Below, piece by piece: positions 13,130-20,407 of a stretch of DNA of 23,137 nt. Within the stretch, counting starts at the first letter, position 1. Every line of letters starts with the position of its first letter. This DNA is from a virus: the IMG/VR virus record IMGVR_UViG_3300033179_000007, positions 1 through 23,137 of that record. The stretch is one strand, 5' to 3'. Below the pieces are notes generated by a model. The model searched no databases and had not been told where the DNA came from. It saw only the letters and a program-made list of their open reading frames with translations. The position numbers and the translations under genes are program-made.

Positions 13130-16100
13130 TCACCGCTTCGTGCGCAACAGCATGCGGGTCGACTGCACCGACTCGGCGAGGTCGGGCCCGGAGATGTTGA
13201 ACGTGTCCCCGCCCGCGCCGGCCAACGCCGCGGACAACGACCGCACGTCGGCGCGCAGCCGCGACACCTCGTCGACGACCCGACCCGACCCGTCGCCGCC
13301 GCCCTGGTAGCTGCGCGTCTCCGACGGGGACAACACCCGCTCGGTCTGCCCGGACAGGTTGATCGCGGCGTGCCCCGACGACAGCATCGCGCCGGTGTCG
13401 GCCAGGTGCGCCGGCATGATCCCGCCGCGGCCGTACCAGCCGTGGGCCTGCCAGAACGCCTTCGCCCCGATCGGGTCCCGGTACCGGCTGGCGATGTAGC
13501 GCATGCCGGCCAGGGACTGCAGCGCCGGGTCGGACGTCTTCGCGATCCCGGTGCTGGCCCAGGTGCCGTTGAGGAACTGGAACAGCCCGTACGCCGTGCT
13601 GGTCGGGTTCTGCGCGTTCGGGCGGCCACCGGACTCGTGCTGGATGATCCACTGGAGGGCGGCGTACTCGGCGCCGCCGCCCCACCCGAACTGCGCGGCG
13701 GTCCGCTGGATGACATCCCAGACGGGGCCGCCGGCCACGGCCGACCCGCCGCCGCCGCCCAGCGCCGCGGCGGCGGCGGCGGCCGCGCGGGCTATCGCGG
13801 CTCGTGCCGCTGCCTCGTGCGCGATCAGCTTCGCCTGCACTTCCTTCACCAGCACACCGCGCATCTCCGCGGTCTCACGCTGGAACACCTCGGGTGCCAA
13901 CGTCGAGAACCCCTTCCCGGCGTTGATCCACCCGCCGAGCGCGAGGTGCTGCCCGCCGGTCGGGTCGTAGATCCCGCCGCCGGAGAACTTGCGGGTGTGC
14001 CCGCGGGGCGCCTGCCCGCCGGCCGCGCCGGGCGCCGTGTTCGCCAGGAACGAGGTGACCCCGGAGATCCCGCCGCGGCGCGCGGCCGCGTTCGCGTCGG
14101 CGACGTACTTGCGCCCGTACATCCCGGACACGGCCTGCGTCCACTCCGGGCGCATCACGGCCTCACCACCGGACAGGTGCAGCCCGCCCGCGGTCGGTGA
14201 GAAGAAGTGGTGCACGTCGCGGCCCGGCGTGTTGCCGGGCATCACCCCGGAGTCGACGTAGGCGCGGTCGGTGCCGGGGCCGCCCCACACACCGCCGGCG
14301 GCGAGCCCGGTGTTCCCCGACCCGAGGACCTCCCCGGTGCTGGAGAACTTGTAGGCGGTCACCCCGGTCGCGGTGACGGTGAACGACCCGTTGGGTAGGT
14401 GGCTGACCTGATCGGCCATGGCCTGCAGCGACGCCTTCACCGGCCCGGACGCCATGTCGGCGAGCCTCTGCAGCTCGGCCTTCTGCGCGGCCGCGCGCTG
14501 CTCGGCGGTGGCGTGCGCCCCACCGAGGGTGTCGAAGTTCGACACCGCGGTGTGCATCGCCGCGGCCAGCGGCCCGGTCGCCTGGTCGGCGAGCCGGCCG
14601 AGCTCGTCTTTCTCGGCGCGGGCCGCGATCTCCGCGGTCGACGCCGCCCGCGCCGCGGTGTCGGTGCCGTTGGCCATCGCGAGCAGCGCATCCCGGGTCG
14701 GGCCGGTGGCCTGCCCGGCGAGCCGGATCAGCTCTTCCTTGTAGGCCTGCGCGCCGATCTGCGCGACGTTCGTCGCGCCGGTCGCGGTGGCGTCCGCTTC
14801 GGCCTTGCGCTGCGCCGCGGCGGCCGCGGACAGGTTGGCCTGCATCACCTGCAGGTTGGCCTGCGCGAGGTCGCGCTCCGACACGCCGCGGATGGCGGCG
14901 ACCTTCGCGGCGTTGTCGTTCGCGGCCGCAACGTTGATGACGGCCTGCTGGTAGGCGACGTCGGCGTTCGCTGCGGAAGCCGCGGCCTTCGCGGTCTCGG
15001 TGATCTGGTCGCCCAGCGTCTTCGTCGCCGCCGCTGCCTCGCGCTGCGCTGCCTCGAGGACCGAGGTCGCGATCTGCAGGTTGCCCGCGGCCAGGGTCGC
15101 CTGGTCGGACTGCGGGCCGAACTGCTGGACGGCGTCGTTCCACAGGACCTGCGCGATCTTCACGCGGCCCTGGGCCTGCTCAACCCCGGACAGCTGGTCG
15201 ACCTGCGCGCGCATCGAGTCGACCAGCTTGTTCACCGAGTCCTGGTGCGCCTGCTCGGCGGTCACGGCGTCCCTGGTCGCGGCGGCCGTTTCCTTCGTGG
15301 CGAACCCGGTGCGCTCGACGGTCATCGCCCGCGCGGCGTCGGCTTGGCTTGCTGCCTGTTCCGCAGCGGCCATGTCGTTGACGGCCTGCGTGAAGTCCTG
15401 CGACCCCTTCAGCACGGCCGCCGCGGTCTCGTCGGTCTTGTCGCGCAGGGCGTCGTAGAGGACCCCGAGCCCGATGATGGCCGCACCCAGTACCGGGATC
15501 GCCGCCCCAGCCTTGGAGAACGCGGTCGCGATCCGTCCCGTGGTCTCCTCGGTGGCGCCCAGCCGGCCAGCGAGCCCGGATAGCGACGCCCCGAGGGTGG
15601 TGACGATCCCGCTGACCGGCGACAGGACCCGCCACGACAACGCGAACGCCGACACCGCCGGCGCCAGCGGGCCCAGGGACGTGAGCACGTCACCGATGGC
15701 CCCGACGATCGGGCGCAGCACCGCGGCAACGCCCTGCGCCTCGATCGCCAGCCCATGCAGCACATCACCGGCGAGCTTCGCCAGCTGCGGGATCAGCGGC
15801 GCGACCGCCACGGCGATGTCCGACACCGCGGTCGCCATCTCGTGTAGCCCGCCGGTGCGGGCCGCCGAGGTGAGCGCCTGCGCGATCGCGGTGTCCAGGG
15901 CGCGGACCCCGGGCAGCAGGTTCGAGAACGAGTCGCCAAGCTCGCGGAACCCGGCGGCGATCCCCGACTGCGCGACTGGGGTCTCGAGGAACCGGCGCAG
16001 CTCCGCGGACACCTGCAGGGCGCTGTCGAGGAAGTCGTGCCCGCCGGCCGACGCGGCCTTGAAGAAGTCGACGACGGCATGCCCGACGTTGGACAGGACG

Positions 16101-17251
16101 TCGCCGAGCTCCTTGGTCTTGACGATCCCGGTCTGCATCCATTCCTGGAGCTGACCGGTCTGGCGGGCGTTCTCGATGAACGCCCGGAACTTGCCGGTCA
16201 CCGCGGTGAGTTCGTCGGCCAACATCGGCATGAACTTCGTGCCGACGGTCCCGATGTCCAGGAACGTGGCGGCCACGTTCTGCCCGACCGGGATCATCTC
16301 GTGCATCGCCGAACGGGTGTTCGTGAATATCGTGCCGACGTCCTTCGTCGTCGACGCCGACTTCGCCCAGTCGAGGATGCCGGCCGCGGACTTGTTCAGC
16401 TCGACCGCGATCCCACCGAGCCCGGTCTTCAGGACCGGGAGCTCCGCCCGGGCCAGGCCCTGAACCTGCTCGCGCATCCCCGCGAACAGCTTGGTCTGGA
16501 CGTCGAGGCGGATGTCGGCCCACGCGCCGCCCATGCCGCGGATCGCGGTGATGGTGTCGCGGGCGTTGGGCGGCAGCTGCGCCAACGCCTCGTTGACCTT
16601 CTTCAGCTGCGCGGGAGTGCCGGCCGGGCCCAGGGCGTCGCTGACATGGGAGAACCCGACGGCGAGGGTGCCGGCTGCGGCGCCGCCGGCGAGCAGCACG
16701 GCGGGGAGCAGCCCGGCGACCCCGGTCAGGTCGCTGATCGACGAGGCGATCCCGGCGACCTGAGGGATGATCGACAGCGCGGACGGGCCCAGGGCGATGC
16801 TGTTGAGGGACTTCCCCAGCATCGCGACCTTGATGAGGGTGTCGCTGAAGGTCTTGTCGACGTCGACCTTGACGGTGGCCTTGCGGCCGTCGACCCGGTC
16901 GACGGCCGCGTCGAGCACGCCGAGACGTTCCAGCGCCGCGGCGACGTCGGCGTCGATCTGGATGTCGCCGGAGTTGCGCAGCGCGGCCAGGCGCGCCTTG
17001 AGCTCGTCGAGCTTCGCGGTCGCGTCGGCCGCGGAGATGTCGACGCCGACGCGCTGGTTACCGAGCTCGACCAGCTGGCGGCGGAGCTCGGCCAGCTCGC
17101 GCTGTGCGTCGGTGGAGTTCGCGTCGAGCTGGATCTCCGGCAGGGACCGGACGGCGTCGCTGATCCGGCGGCGCATCCCGAGGGCGAAGGACCCGATGCG
17201 GGCCTCGGCGCGGGCGGTGTCGACGTCGACGTCGTAGTGCAGCGTCGCCAC
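13130..17251 (-). CDS. Tape measure protein with lytic transglycosylase domain
   Basis: From GTG 17251 the product is 1373 residues; an upstream in-frame extension to 17320 is Pro/Gly-rich and lacks coding character. The first 250 residues are helical with heptad character (TDAQRELAELRRQLVELG). Hydrophobic segments lie near 172-197 (LLPAVLLAGGAAAGTLAVGF) and 583-603 (AIPVLGAAIIGLGVLYDAL). The middle is Ala/Gln-rich coiled coil with repeated TGPxxxALxxMA units near 830-970. After an Ala/Gly tract comes a soluble lytic transglycosylase domain (about 1185-1275) with Glu1206 in QHESGGR, AYGLFQFLNGTW and YIASRYRD. The protein sets tail length and probably passes the envelope during DNA entry, cutting peptidoglycan locally. 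By the usual scale of about 1.5 angstroms per residue the tail would be near 200 nm; that is an estimate. Confidence 0.95.
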   Translation of the reverse strand: MATLHYDVDVDTARAEARIGSFALGMRRRISDAVRSLPEIQLDANSTDAQRELAELRRQLVELGNQRVGVDISAADATAKLDELKARLAALRNSGDIQIDADVAAALERLGVLDAAVDRVDGRKATVKVDVDKTFSDTLIKVAMLGKSLNSIALGPSALSIIPQVAGIASSISDLTGVAGLLPAVLLAGGAAAGTLAVGFSHVSDALGPAGTPAQLKKVNEALAQLPPNARDTITAIRGMGGAWADIRLDVQTKLFAGMREQVQGLARAELPVLKTGLGGIAVELNKSAAGILDWAKSASTTKDVGTIFTNTRSAMHEMIPVGQNVAATFLDIGTVGTKFMPMLADELTAVTGKFRAFIENARQTGQLQEWMQTGIVKTKELGDVLSNVGHAVVDFFKAASAGGHDFLDSALQVSAELRRFLETPVAQSGIAAGFRELGDSFSNLLPGVRALDTAIAQALTSAARTGGLHEMATAVSDIAVAVAPLIPQLAKLAGDVLHGLAIEAQGVAAVLRPIVGAIGDVLTSLGPLAPAVSAFALSWRVLSPVSGIVTTLGASLSGLAGRLGATEETTGRIATAFSKAGAAIPVLGAAIIGLGVLYDALRDKTDETAAAVLKGSQDFTQAVNDMAAAEQAASQADAARAMTVERTGFATKETAAATRDAVTAEQAHQDSVNKLVDSMRAQVDQLSGVEQAQGRVKIAQVLWNDAVQQFGPQSDQATLAAGNLQIATSVLEAAQREAAAATKTLGDQITETAKAAASAANADVAYQQAVINVAAANDNAAKVAAIRGVSERDLAQANLQVMQANLSAAAAAQRKAEADATATGATNVAQIGAQAYKEELIRLAGQATGPTRDALLAMANGTDTAARAASTAEIAARAEKDELGRLADQATGPLAAAMHTAVSNFDTLGGAHATAEQRAAAQKAELQRLADMASGPVKASLQAMADQVSHLPNGSFTVTATGVTAYKFSSTGEVLGSGNTGLAAGGVWGGPGTDRAYVDSGVMPGNTPGRDVHHFFSPTAGGLHLSGGEAVMRPEWTQAVSGMYGRKYVADANAAARRGGISGVTSFLANTAPGAAGGQAPRGHTRKFSGGGIYDPTGGQHLALGGWINAGKGFSTLAPEVFQRETAEMRGVLVKEVQAKLIAHEAAARAAIARAAAAAAAALGGGGGSAVAGGPVWDVIQRTAAQFGWGGGAEYAALQWIIQHESGGRPNAQNPTSTAYGLFQFLNGTWASTGIAKTSDPALQSLAGMRYIASRYRDPIGAKAFWQAHGWYGRGGIMPAHLADTGAMLSSGHAAINLSGQTERVLSPSETRSYQGGGDGSGRVVDEVSRLRADVRSLSAALAGAGGDTFNISGPDLAESVQSTRMLLRTKR

Positions 17252-17282
17252 GGGGGGACCCCCTCGGGTTGGAGGTCCCCCC
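17252..17282 (-). promoter_or_regulatory. Hairpin spanning the tape measure ribosome-binding site
   Basis: Perfect 9-bp arms (17252-17260 and 17274-17282) enclose a 13-base loop immediately upstream of the tape measure GTG. In the transcript the Shine-Dalgarno-like GAGGGGG begins in the loop and continues into the 3' arm, so pairing would mask part of it. This may limit tape measure translation, which must be kept low relative to tail tube protein. The effect is inferred. Confidence 0.55.
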
Positions 17283-17500
17283 TGCGGCGGCCCTCGGTAA
17301 GGCAAGCACGTGGCTGTCAACCGTGTCGATCTCTGGAGATCGACATCGCCGATTCGAGATCTTCGTACCCGCTGGTCAGGCTACCTGCGGGGCGATCTTT
17401 CTCTCAGGATCGACGTTCACAACTTTGACAGGTGGTTGTACCGGGGCGGAAAGGATCTAGCGTACGGGCCGCTCAGGGGCCAGGAACGGCCCATCGCGTG
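17283..17500. other. Non-coding segment with palindrome and TGTCAA motifs
   Basis: About 218 bases between the chaperone-like gene and the tape measure hold no convincing gene; the three minus-strand frames all stop soon after 17501. The segment is visibly poorer in GC than its surroundings. It contains a 22-bp imperfect palindrome with 10-bp arms (17324-17333 and 17336-17345), another GATCGAC half-site at 17409-17415, and two TGTCAA motifs in opposite orientation (plus strand 17315-17320, minus strand 17430-17425). The plus-strand motif in context reads CGTGGCTGTCAAC. This looks like a regulatory or protein-binding region rather than a decayed gene. Confidence 0.6.
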
Positions 17501-17881
17501 TCACGCCCGTTGACGAACCGGGGGCATGGCGGCCCCCGCCTTCCCGCCCGCGCGGCGCCGGTCCGTACGGTTCGGCACCACCGCATCGGGCAGCGGCTCA
17601 CCGTCCGTGCTGCGGATCCCGGTCAGCAGGTCGGTCACCTTCAACCCGTCCATGAACTCGTCGTACGGGGTGAGCGTCCCCGCGCGGCGCAACCCGATCC
17701 ACGCGAGCGCCGACCAGGCCAGCACGGAGATGTTCTCGGGATCGCCGAGCTTCAGCCCGAACTCGTACATCGTCAGGCCGGCGTAGCGCTCGACCGCGTT
17801 CATCTCGGCCGCGGTGAACGTCGACACGTCGTCGTCGAGCACGATGGTGTGCTCGCCGATCTTCAGGGTCACCTGCGTCAT
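17501..17881 (-). CDS. Tail assembly chaperone-like protein
   Basis: The 126-residue product starts at ATG 17881 with GAGGAG nine bases upstream. It begins with two beta-strands (QVTLKIGEHTIVLDDD), then helices (TAAEMNAVERYAGLTMYEFGL, ISVLAWSALAWIGLRRAG) and TPYDEFMDGLKVTDLL, with a disordered basic tail (RTDRRRAGGKAGAA). The strand-then-helix plan with YAGLTMxEF and ALAWIGLRRAG is that of small siphovirus tail assembly chaperones, and the position just upstream of the tape measure fits. However, a better-supported frameshifting chaperone pair is present upstream (18356-19230), so this may be a second chaperone or a regulator of tape measure folding. Frameshifting here would extend the product by only about 25 residues. 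Confidence 0.65.
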   Translation of the reverse strand: MTQVTLKIGEHTIVLDDDVSTFTAAEMNAVERYAGLTMYEFGLKLGDPENISVLAWSALAWIGLRRAGTLTPYDEFMDGLKVTDLLTGIRSTDGEPLPDAVVPNRTDRRRAGGKAGAAMPPVRQRA

Positions 17882-17894
17882 CTGGTTTGCTCCT

Positions 17895-18356
17895 CTAGAA
17901 CTCGCGGGCGACTTGCTCCATCCCCCGCTCGGCACCCGCGCGGAAACGCGGTTCGCGCGCGCTGATTGTCCCGAAGAACACCGGGCGCCCCGACTGCACC
18001 TGCCAGCGCGCCCGGCCACCGAACACCGGGTGCCGCCACGGCCACGCCGACGTCGCGTTCAGATACAGCGGCAGCGACCCCCCGTAGCGCGGGTCGACCT
18101 CGCTGGGCCGCACAGAGATCCGCACACCGGTCGGGGTGGCATCCGACGTCGTCGCGGCGGCCACCCGCGCCCGCAGGTGCGTCGAGCGCTGCGGGCGGGC
18201 GGTCCCACCGCGGCTGGACTGCACGTCGATCGACATCCACGCGGCCCGGACCGCGGCCACCGCCGGGCGCGCCTCCCGCCGGATCTCCACGCGCAGCGGC
18301 CCGACCAGATCGCGGCGGCCCTGCGTGACCCGCACGTTCACGATCTCCCAGCCCAT
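17895..18356 (-). CDS. HK97 gp10-like neck or tail-completion protein
   Basis: The 153-residue product starts at ATG 18356, with GAGGAG five bases upstream; a GTG one codon earlier has too short a spacing. Its opening MGWEIVNVRVTQGRRDLVGPLRVEIRRE is followed by an Arg-rich middle and the segment GSLPLYLNATSAWPWRHPVFGGRARW, ending AERGMEQVAREF. The WRHPVFG-x-x-x-W and closing helix resemble HK97 gp10-type neck or tail-completion proteins, which normally lie before the major tail gene. Here it lies between the frameshifting chaperone and the tape measure, an unusual position. The start shares a base with the preceding TGA (TGATG). Assignment is moderate. Confidence 0.6.
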   Translation of the reverse strand: MGWEIVNVRVTQGRRDLVGPLRVEIRREARPAVAAVRAAWMSIDVQSSRGGTARPQRSTHLRARVAAATTSDATPTGVRISVRPSEVDPRYGGSLPLYLNATSAWPWRHPVFGGRARWQVQSGRPVFFGTISAREPRFRAGAERGMEQVAREF

Positions 18357-18721
18357 CACGTCTCCTCACGTTCCGCGGTGAGCCGCATCCCGACGTGCGT
18401 GCCGCGGCGCACGTCCTTGCGGTGTCGCTCCAACCAGTCGTCGCCCTGCGCCTTGATCTCACACCCGCGGCAGTGCGACACGTGCCACTCCCAGGCGTGC
18501 GGGTCCCCGCCCTGCTCGGGGTCGAACTCGCGGGCCGCGAGCCGGCAGCTCGGACACTTCTCCGACTCGTGGATCAGCCACCACAGCGCCTTGTCCCGGT
18601 CGGCCGGCAGCCACACCGGGTCCCCGGGCCCGACGACCCGCCCGAGGAACACCGAGTGCGGGATCCCCCGCGGCGCGCAGTAGTCGAGCTCGTGACGGAC
18701 GACGGGGTCCGTCAGCGTCCT
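18356..18721 (-). CDS. Tail assembly chaperone T segment, expressed by -1 frameshift
   Basis: This frame is entered from the G frame at the GGGAAAA slip site, and its first in-frame ATG, GTG or TTG is a GTG at 18652, inside the conserved part. A CTG at 18715 overlapping the G stop is a weaker alternative start. The T part is about 121 residues: RTLTDPVVRHELDYCAPRG, then IPHSVFLGRVVGPGDPVWLP, RDKALWWLIHESEKCPSC and later HCRGCEIKAQG. The IPHSxFLGRVVGPGxPxW element and paired C-x-x-C knuckles match T-type chaperone proteins I know from actinophages, where the second product is made as a G-T fusion. The fusion here would be about 291 residues (170 from G plus 121). It is probably needed in low amount to deliver the tape measure to tail tube subunits. 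Confidence 0.8.
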   Translation of the reverse strand, partial: RTLTDPVVRHELDYCAPRGIPHSVFLGRVVGPGDPVWLPADRDKALWWLIHESEKCPSCRLAAREFDPEQGGDPHAWEWHVSHCRGCEIKAQGDDWLERHRKDVRRGTHVGMRLTAEREET

Positions 18722-18727
18722 TTTCCC
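18693..18727 (-). promoter_or_regulatory. -1 programmed ribosomal frameshift site
   Basis: The heptamer GGGAAAA (18727-18721) is read G-GGA-AAA in the G frame, the canonical X-XXY-YYZ slip sequence. Six bases later begins a perfect 8-bp stem (TGACGGAC at 18714-18707 and its complement at 18700-18693) with a 6-base loop. This heptamer, spacing and stem is the standard arrangement for -1 frameshifting. The G stop codon lies at the start of the stem, and the -1 frame is open from the slip site to 18356. Confidence 0.88.
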
Positions 18728-19230
18728 ACGGCCGCCGACAACCCGCGCATGTTCAGCATCACCGCCGCGTCGAACAGCCCGGCGAGCTCGCCGGCGGTGA
18801 CCTCACCGGACTTCGCGAGCTGCTCCCAGTCCGGTCGGGCCTGCCCCGCCGGGACCACCACGGCCGCAGCGAGCAGATGCGGGCGCAGCGCCCGGGGATC
18901 CCACTGGTATCCCCGCGCCTGGTCGGCCTCGGTCGGCGGGTGCGCGTCGACGAGGTCCTCCCACTCGTCGGGGGGCAGCGCAGTCAGGGTGACCTGCAGA
19001 ACCGGCTGCGCGTCGAGTTCGACCTGCAGCGCGTCGACACCGGCCCGTAGCGCGGCGGTGTCGACCGCGCCCCGGCCGCGGGCTTCCTCGAGCGCCCACC
19101 GGGCCCCGGCCAGGTCCCGCGCGACGCGGTCGTACTGGTCGGGGTCGCGGGGCAGCGGAACGACCTGGGTGGGAAGCCGCCGGCCGCGGAACTGGTCGGC
19201 CAGCGACTGCGGCTCGGCGGCGTCGCTCAC
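18712..19230 (-). CDS. Tail assembly chaperone G
   Basis: The 172-residue protein starts at GTG 19230, which overlaps the major tail protein stop (GTGA). It begins with SLADQFRGRRLPTQVVPLPRDPDQYDRV, then a helical region (DLAGARWALEEARGRG, LRAGVDALQVELDAQ) and VLQVTLTALPPDEWEDLVDAHPP followed by QWDPRALRPHLLAAAVVVPAG and EVTAGELAGLFDAAVMLNMRGL. The DEWEDLVDAHPPT, PxxFxPxLLAA-type and ELAGLFDAAVMLN elements are those of actinophage tail assembly chaperones, encoded directly after the major tail gene. It ends VGKGR and stop just after the slip site, so most ribosomes make G and a minority make G-T. It probably binds the tape measure and recruits tail tube subunits during assembly. Confidence 0.85.
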   Translation of the reverse strand: MSDAAEPQSLADQFRGRRLPTQVVPLPRDPDQYDRVARDLAGARWALEEARGRGAVDTAALRAGVDALQVELDAQPVLQVTLTALPPDEWEDLVDAHPPTEADQARGYQWDPRALRPHLLAAAVVVPAGQARPDWEQLAKSGEVTAGELAGLFDAAVMLNMRGLSAAVGKGR

Positions 19231-19712
19231 GGGACGGTGACGTTCTCGGCGGGCACGTTCGTCGGGGAGAACGTGAACACCATGGTGTCCGGGTCTGACC
19301 CGGACGCGCTGTACACGTACTTGACGGACGCGACCCGGACCGGCCACACGTGCATCTTGCGGCCGGTGGTGTTCCCACCGGGGAAGATCACGACGTAGCC
19401 GGCGGTGTCCTGCGGCATGAGCTGGCGGGCGTCGGTGCCCAGCACCGACGGGTACATCGTCAGCGTCGAGTCGTCGGCGTTGATCGGGCCGGGGATCTTC
19501 TTCGTGAACCGGTTCGACACGTCCGGGGTGTCGATCTGGTCGGATTCCAGCCCGAACCCGGACAGGTCCATGACCTCCGGGGACAGGTCGGTGCCGGCGT
19601 TGAGCTCGCCCGAGCTCGGGGCCAGGTAGTTCGCGATGGTGACCACCCAGTAGTACCGGGCGGTGCCCCGGGACGTGTACCGGGTGCTCGCGGTGATGTT
19701 CGGTGCGGGCAT
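19227..19712 (-). CDS. Major tail protein (tail tube)
   Basis: The 161-residue product starts at ATG 19712. It begins MPAPNITASTRYTSRGTARYYW and continues with strands (WVVTIANYL, TLTMYPSVLG, GYVVIFPGG, KMHVWPVRVASVKYVYSA) ending TMVFTFSPTNVPAENVTVP. The GTxxYYWV opening, short length and closing FTFSPTNVP match the small beta-sandwich tail tube proteins of actinophages. These stack as hexameric rings around the tape measure to form the non-contractile tail. Its stop overlaps the chaperone G start by 4 bases, the usual order. Confidence rests on sequence pattern plus position. Confidence 0.85.
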   Translation of the reverse strand: MPAPNITASTRYTSRGTARYYWVVTIANYLAPSSGELNAGTDLSPEVMDLSGFGLESDQIDTPDVSNRFTKKIPGPINADDSTLTMYPSVLGTDARQLMPQDTAGYVVIFPGGNTTGRKMHVWPVRVASVKYVYSASGSDPDTMVFTFSPTNVPAENVTVP

Positions 19713-19715
19713 GGG

Positions 19716-20051
19716 TCAGCTCTCCTTCGTCTTCGCGGCCCGGCCCTTGCCGGCAGCGTCGTTCGGGTCGGCGTCGTCGCTGGGCTCGGCGGCGTCGGCC
19801 GGGTCGACGACCGGGCCGTCGACCGGGGCCGGGACGGCCGGGTCCGCGTCGAGCACGGCCTGCGACTCGCCGGACATGGCCTGCTCGGCGGCGACCCGCT
19901 CGGCGTCGGCGGCCGCGAGCATCTCCGCGACGTCGCCCTCGGACATCTGCTCCCACCCGGACTGCCGGTAGATCGCCAACGCGTCGTGGGGGACCTCGGC
20001 GGTGGCTTCCGTGACCGGGTGCTGCACCCAGATCGTGTCCCCGCCGATCAC
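19716..20051 (-). CDS. Small acidic morphogenesis protein with disordered C-terminus
   Basis: This 111-residue product starts at GTG 20051, which overlaps the preceding stop (GTGA). Residues 1-35 form a compact domain (IGGDTIWVQHPVTEATAEVP, LAIYRQSGWEQ) seen in many actinophages just before the major tail gene. Residues about 36-60 are helical and acidic (SEGDVAEMLAAADAERVAAE), and the remainder is Ala/Pro/Asp-rich and probably disordered, ending with Lys/Arg and KTKES. No function is assigned to this family that I know of. Position suggests head-tail joining or tail assembly. Confidence 0.68.
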   Translation of the reverse strand: MIGGDTIWVQHPVTEATAEVPHDALAIYRQSGWEQMSEGDVAEMLAAADAERVAAEQAMSGESQAVLDADPAVPAPVDGPVVDPADAAEPSDDADPNDAAGKGRAAKTKES

Positions 20052-20386
20052 GCCTGCCCCGATCCGAACACCGAGGCGACCGTGAACGTGGCGCCGGGGG
20101 TCTGGTAGACCAGCAGACACGACCCGGTCGCTGGATCGTTGTAGCGGCTCGGGACCGGGATGGCCCGGAACCCGACCGCGCAGGTCACGACGCGGTCCTG
20201 CACGGTGAGCACACCCTCGACCAGCTCGGGAGTGGTGAGGGTGACGGTGAGCGCGCCGCCGCTGGTGTTGTTGCACCACAGCATCACGTTCTGCCCGCCG
20301 ACGATCACGTCGCCGGCCACGGACGTCGCGAACGTAACCTGCGCGCCGAGATAACCCGACGCGTCCTGACGTGGGATTGTCGCCAC
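20048..20386 (-). CDS. Small beta-rich head-tail region protein
   Basis: The 112-residue product starts at GTG 20386 with TAGGAGG eight bases upstream. It shows regular beta-strands: DVIVGGQNVMLWCNNTSGG, ALTVTLTTPELVEGVLTVQD, RVVTCAVGFRAIPVP and CLLVYQTPGATFTVASVF. The alternating pattern NNTSGGALTVTLTTP is one I know from a widespread small phage protein located between connector and major tail genes, with no established function. It may be a head-decoration or tail-joining protein. Its TGA overlaps the GTG of the next gene (GTGA). Confidence 0.7.
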   Translation of the reverse strand: MATIPRQDASGYLGAQVTFATSVAGDVIVGGQNVMLWCNNTSGGALTVTLTTPELVEGVLTVQDRVVTCAVGFRAIPVPSRYNDPATGSCLLVYQTPGATFTVASVFGSGQA

Positions 20387-20407
20387 GGGGTGATCCTCCT
20401 AGGTCGT

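Noticed and set aside
10797-13310. Very long plus-strand open frame (over 800 codons) opposite tail genes
   Set aside because: It lies antisense to four well-supported minus-strand genes, its product is Arg/Gly/Asp/Val-rich with no domain, and long antisense frames are expected at this GC content.
14399-15583. Plus-strand open frame within the tape measure
   Set aside because: Shadow of the tape measure codon pattern; no ribosome-binding site or recognisable domain.
17251-17320. Tape measure start at 17320 instead of 17251
   Set aside because: The extra 23 residues are Pro/Gly-rich, cover the hairpin and lack a ribosome-binding site; VATLHYDVDVD at 17251 is a typical tape measure opening.
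17425-17465. TTGACA as a plus-strand -35 promoter box
   Set aside because: No acceptable -10 box at 16-19 bases and no plus-strand gene downstream; the minus-strand TTGACA at 17320-17315 also lacks a -10.
17457-17560. Second frameshift site at the end of the 17501-17881 gene
   Set aside because: G and C runs could slip, but the -1 and +1 frames stop at 17457 and 17473, giving extensions of about 25 residues or less with no conserved character.
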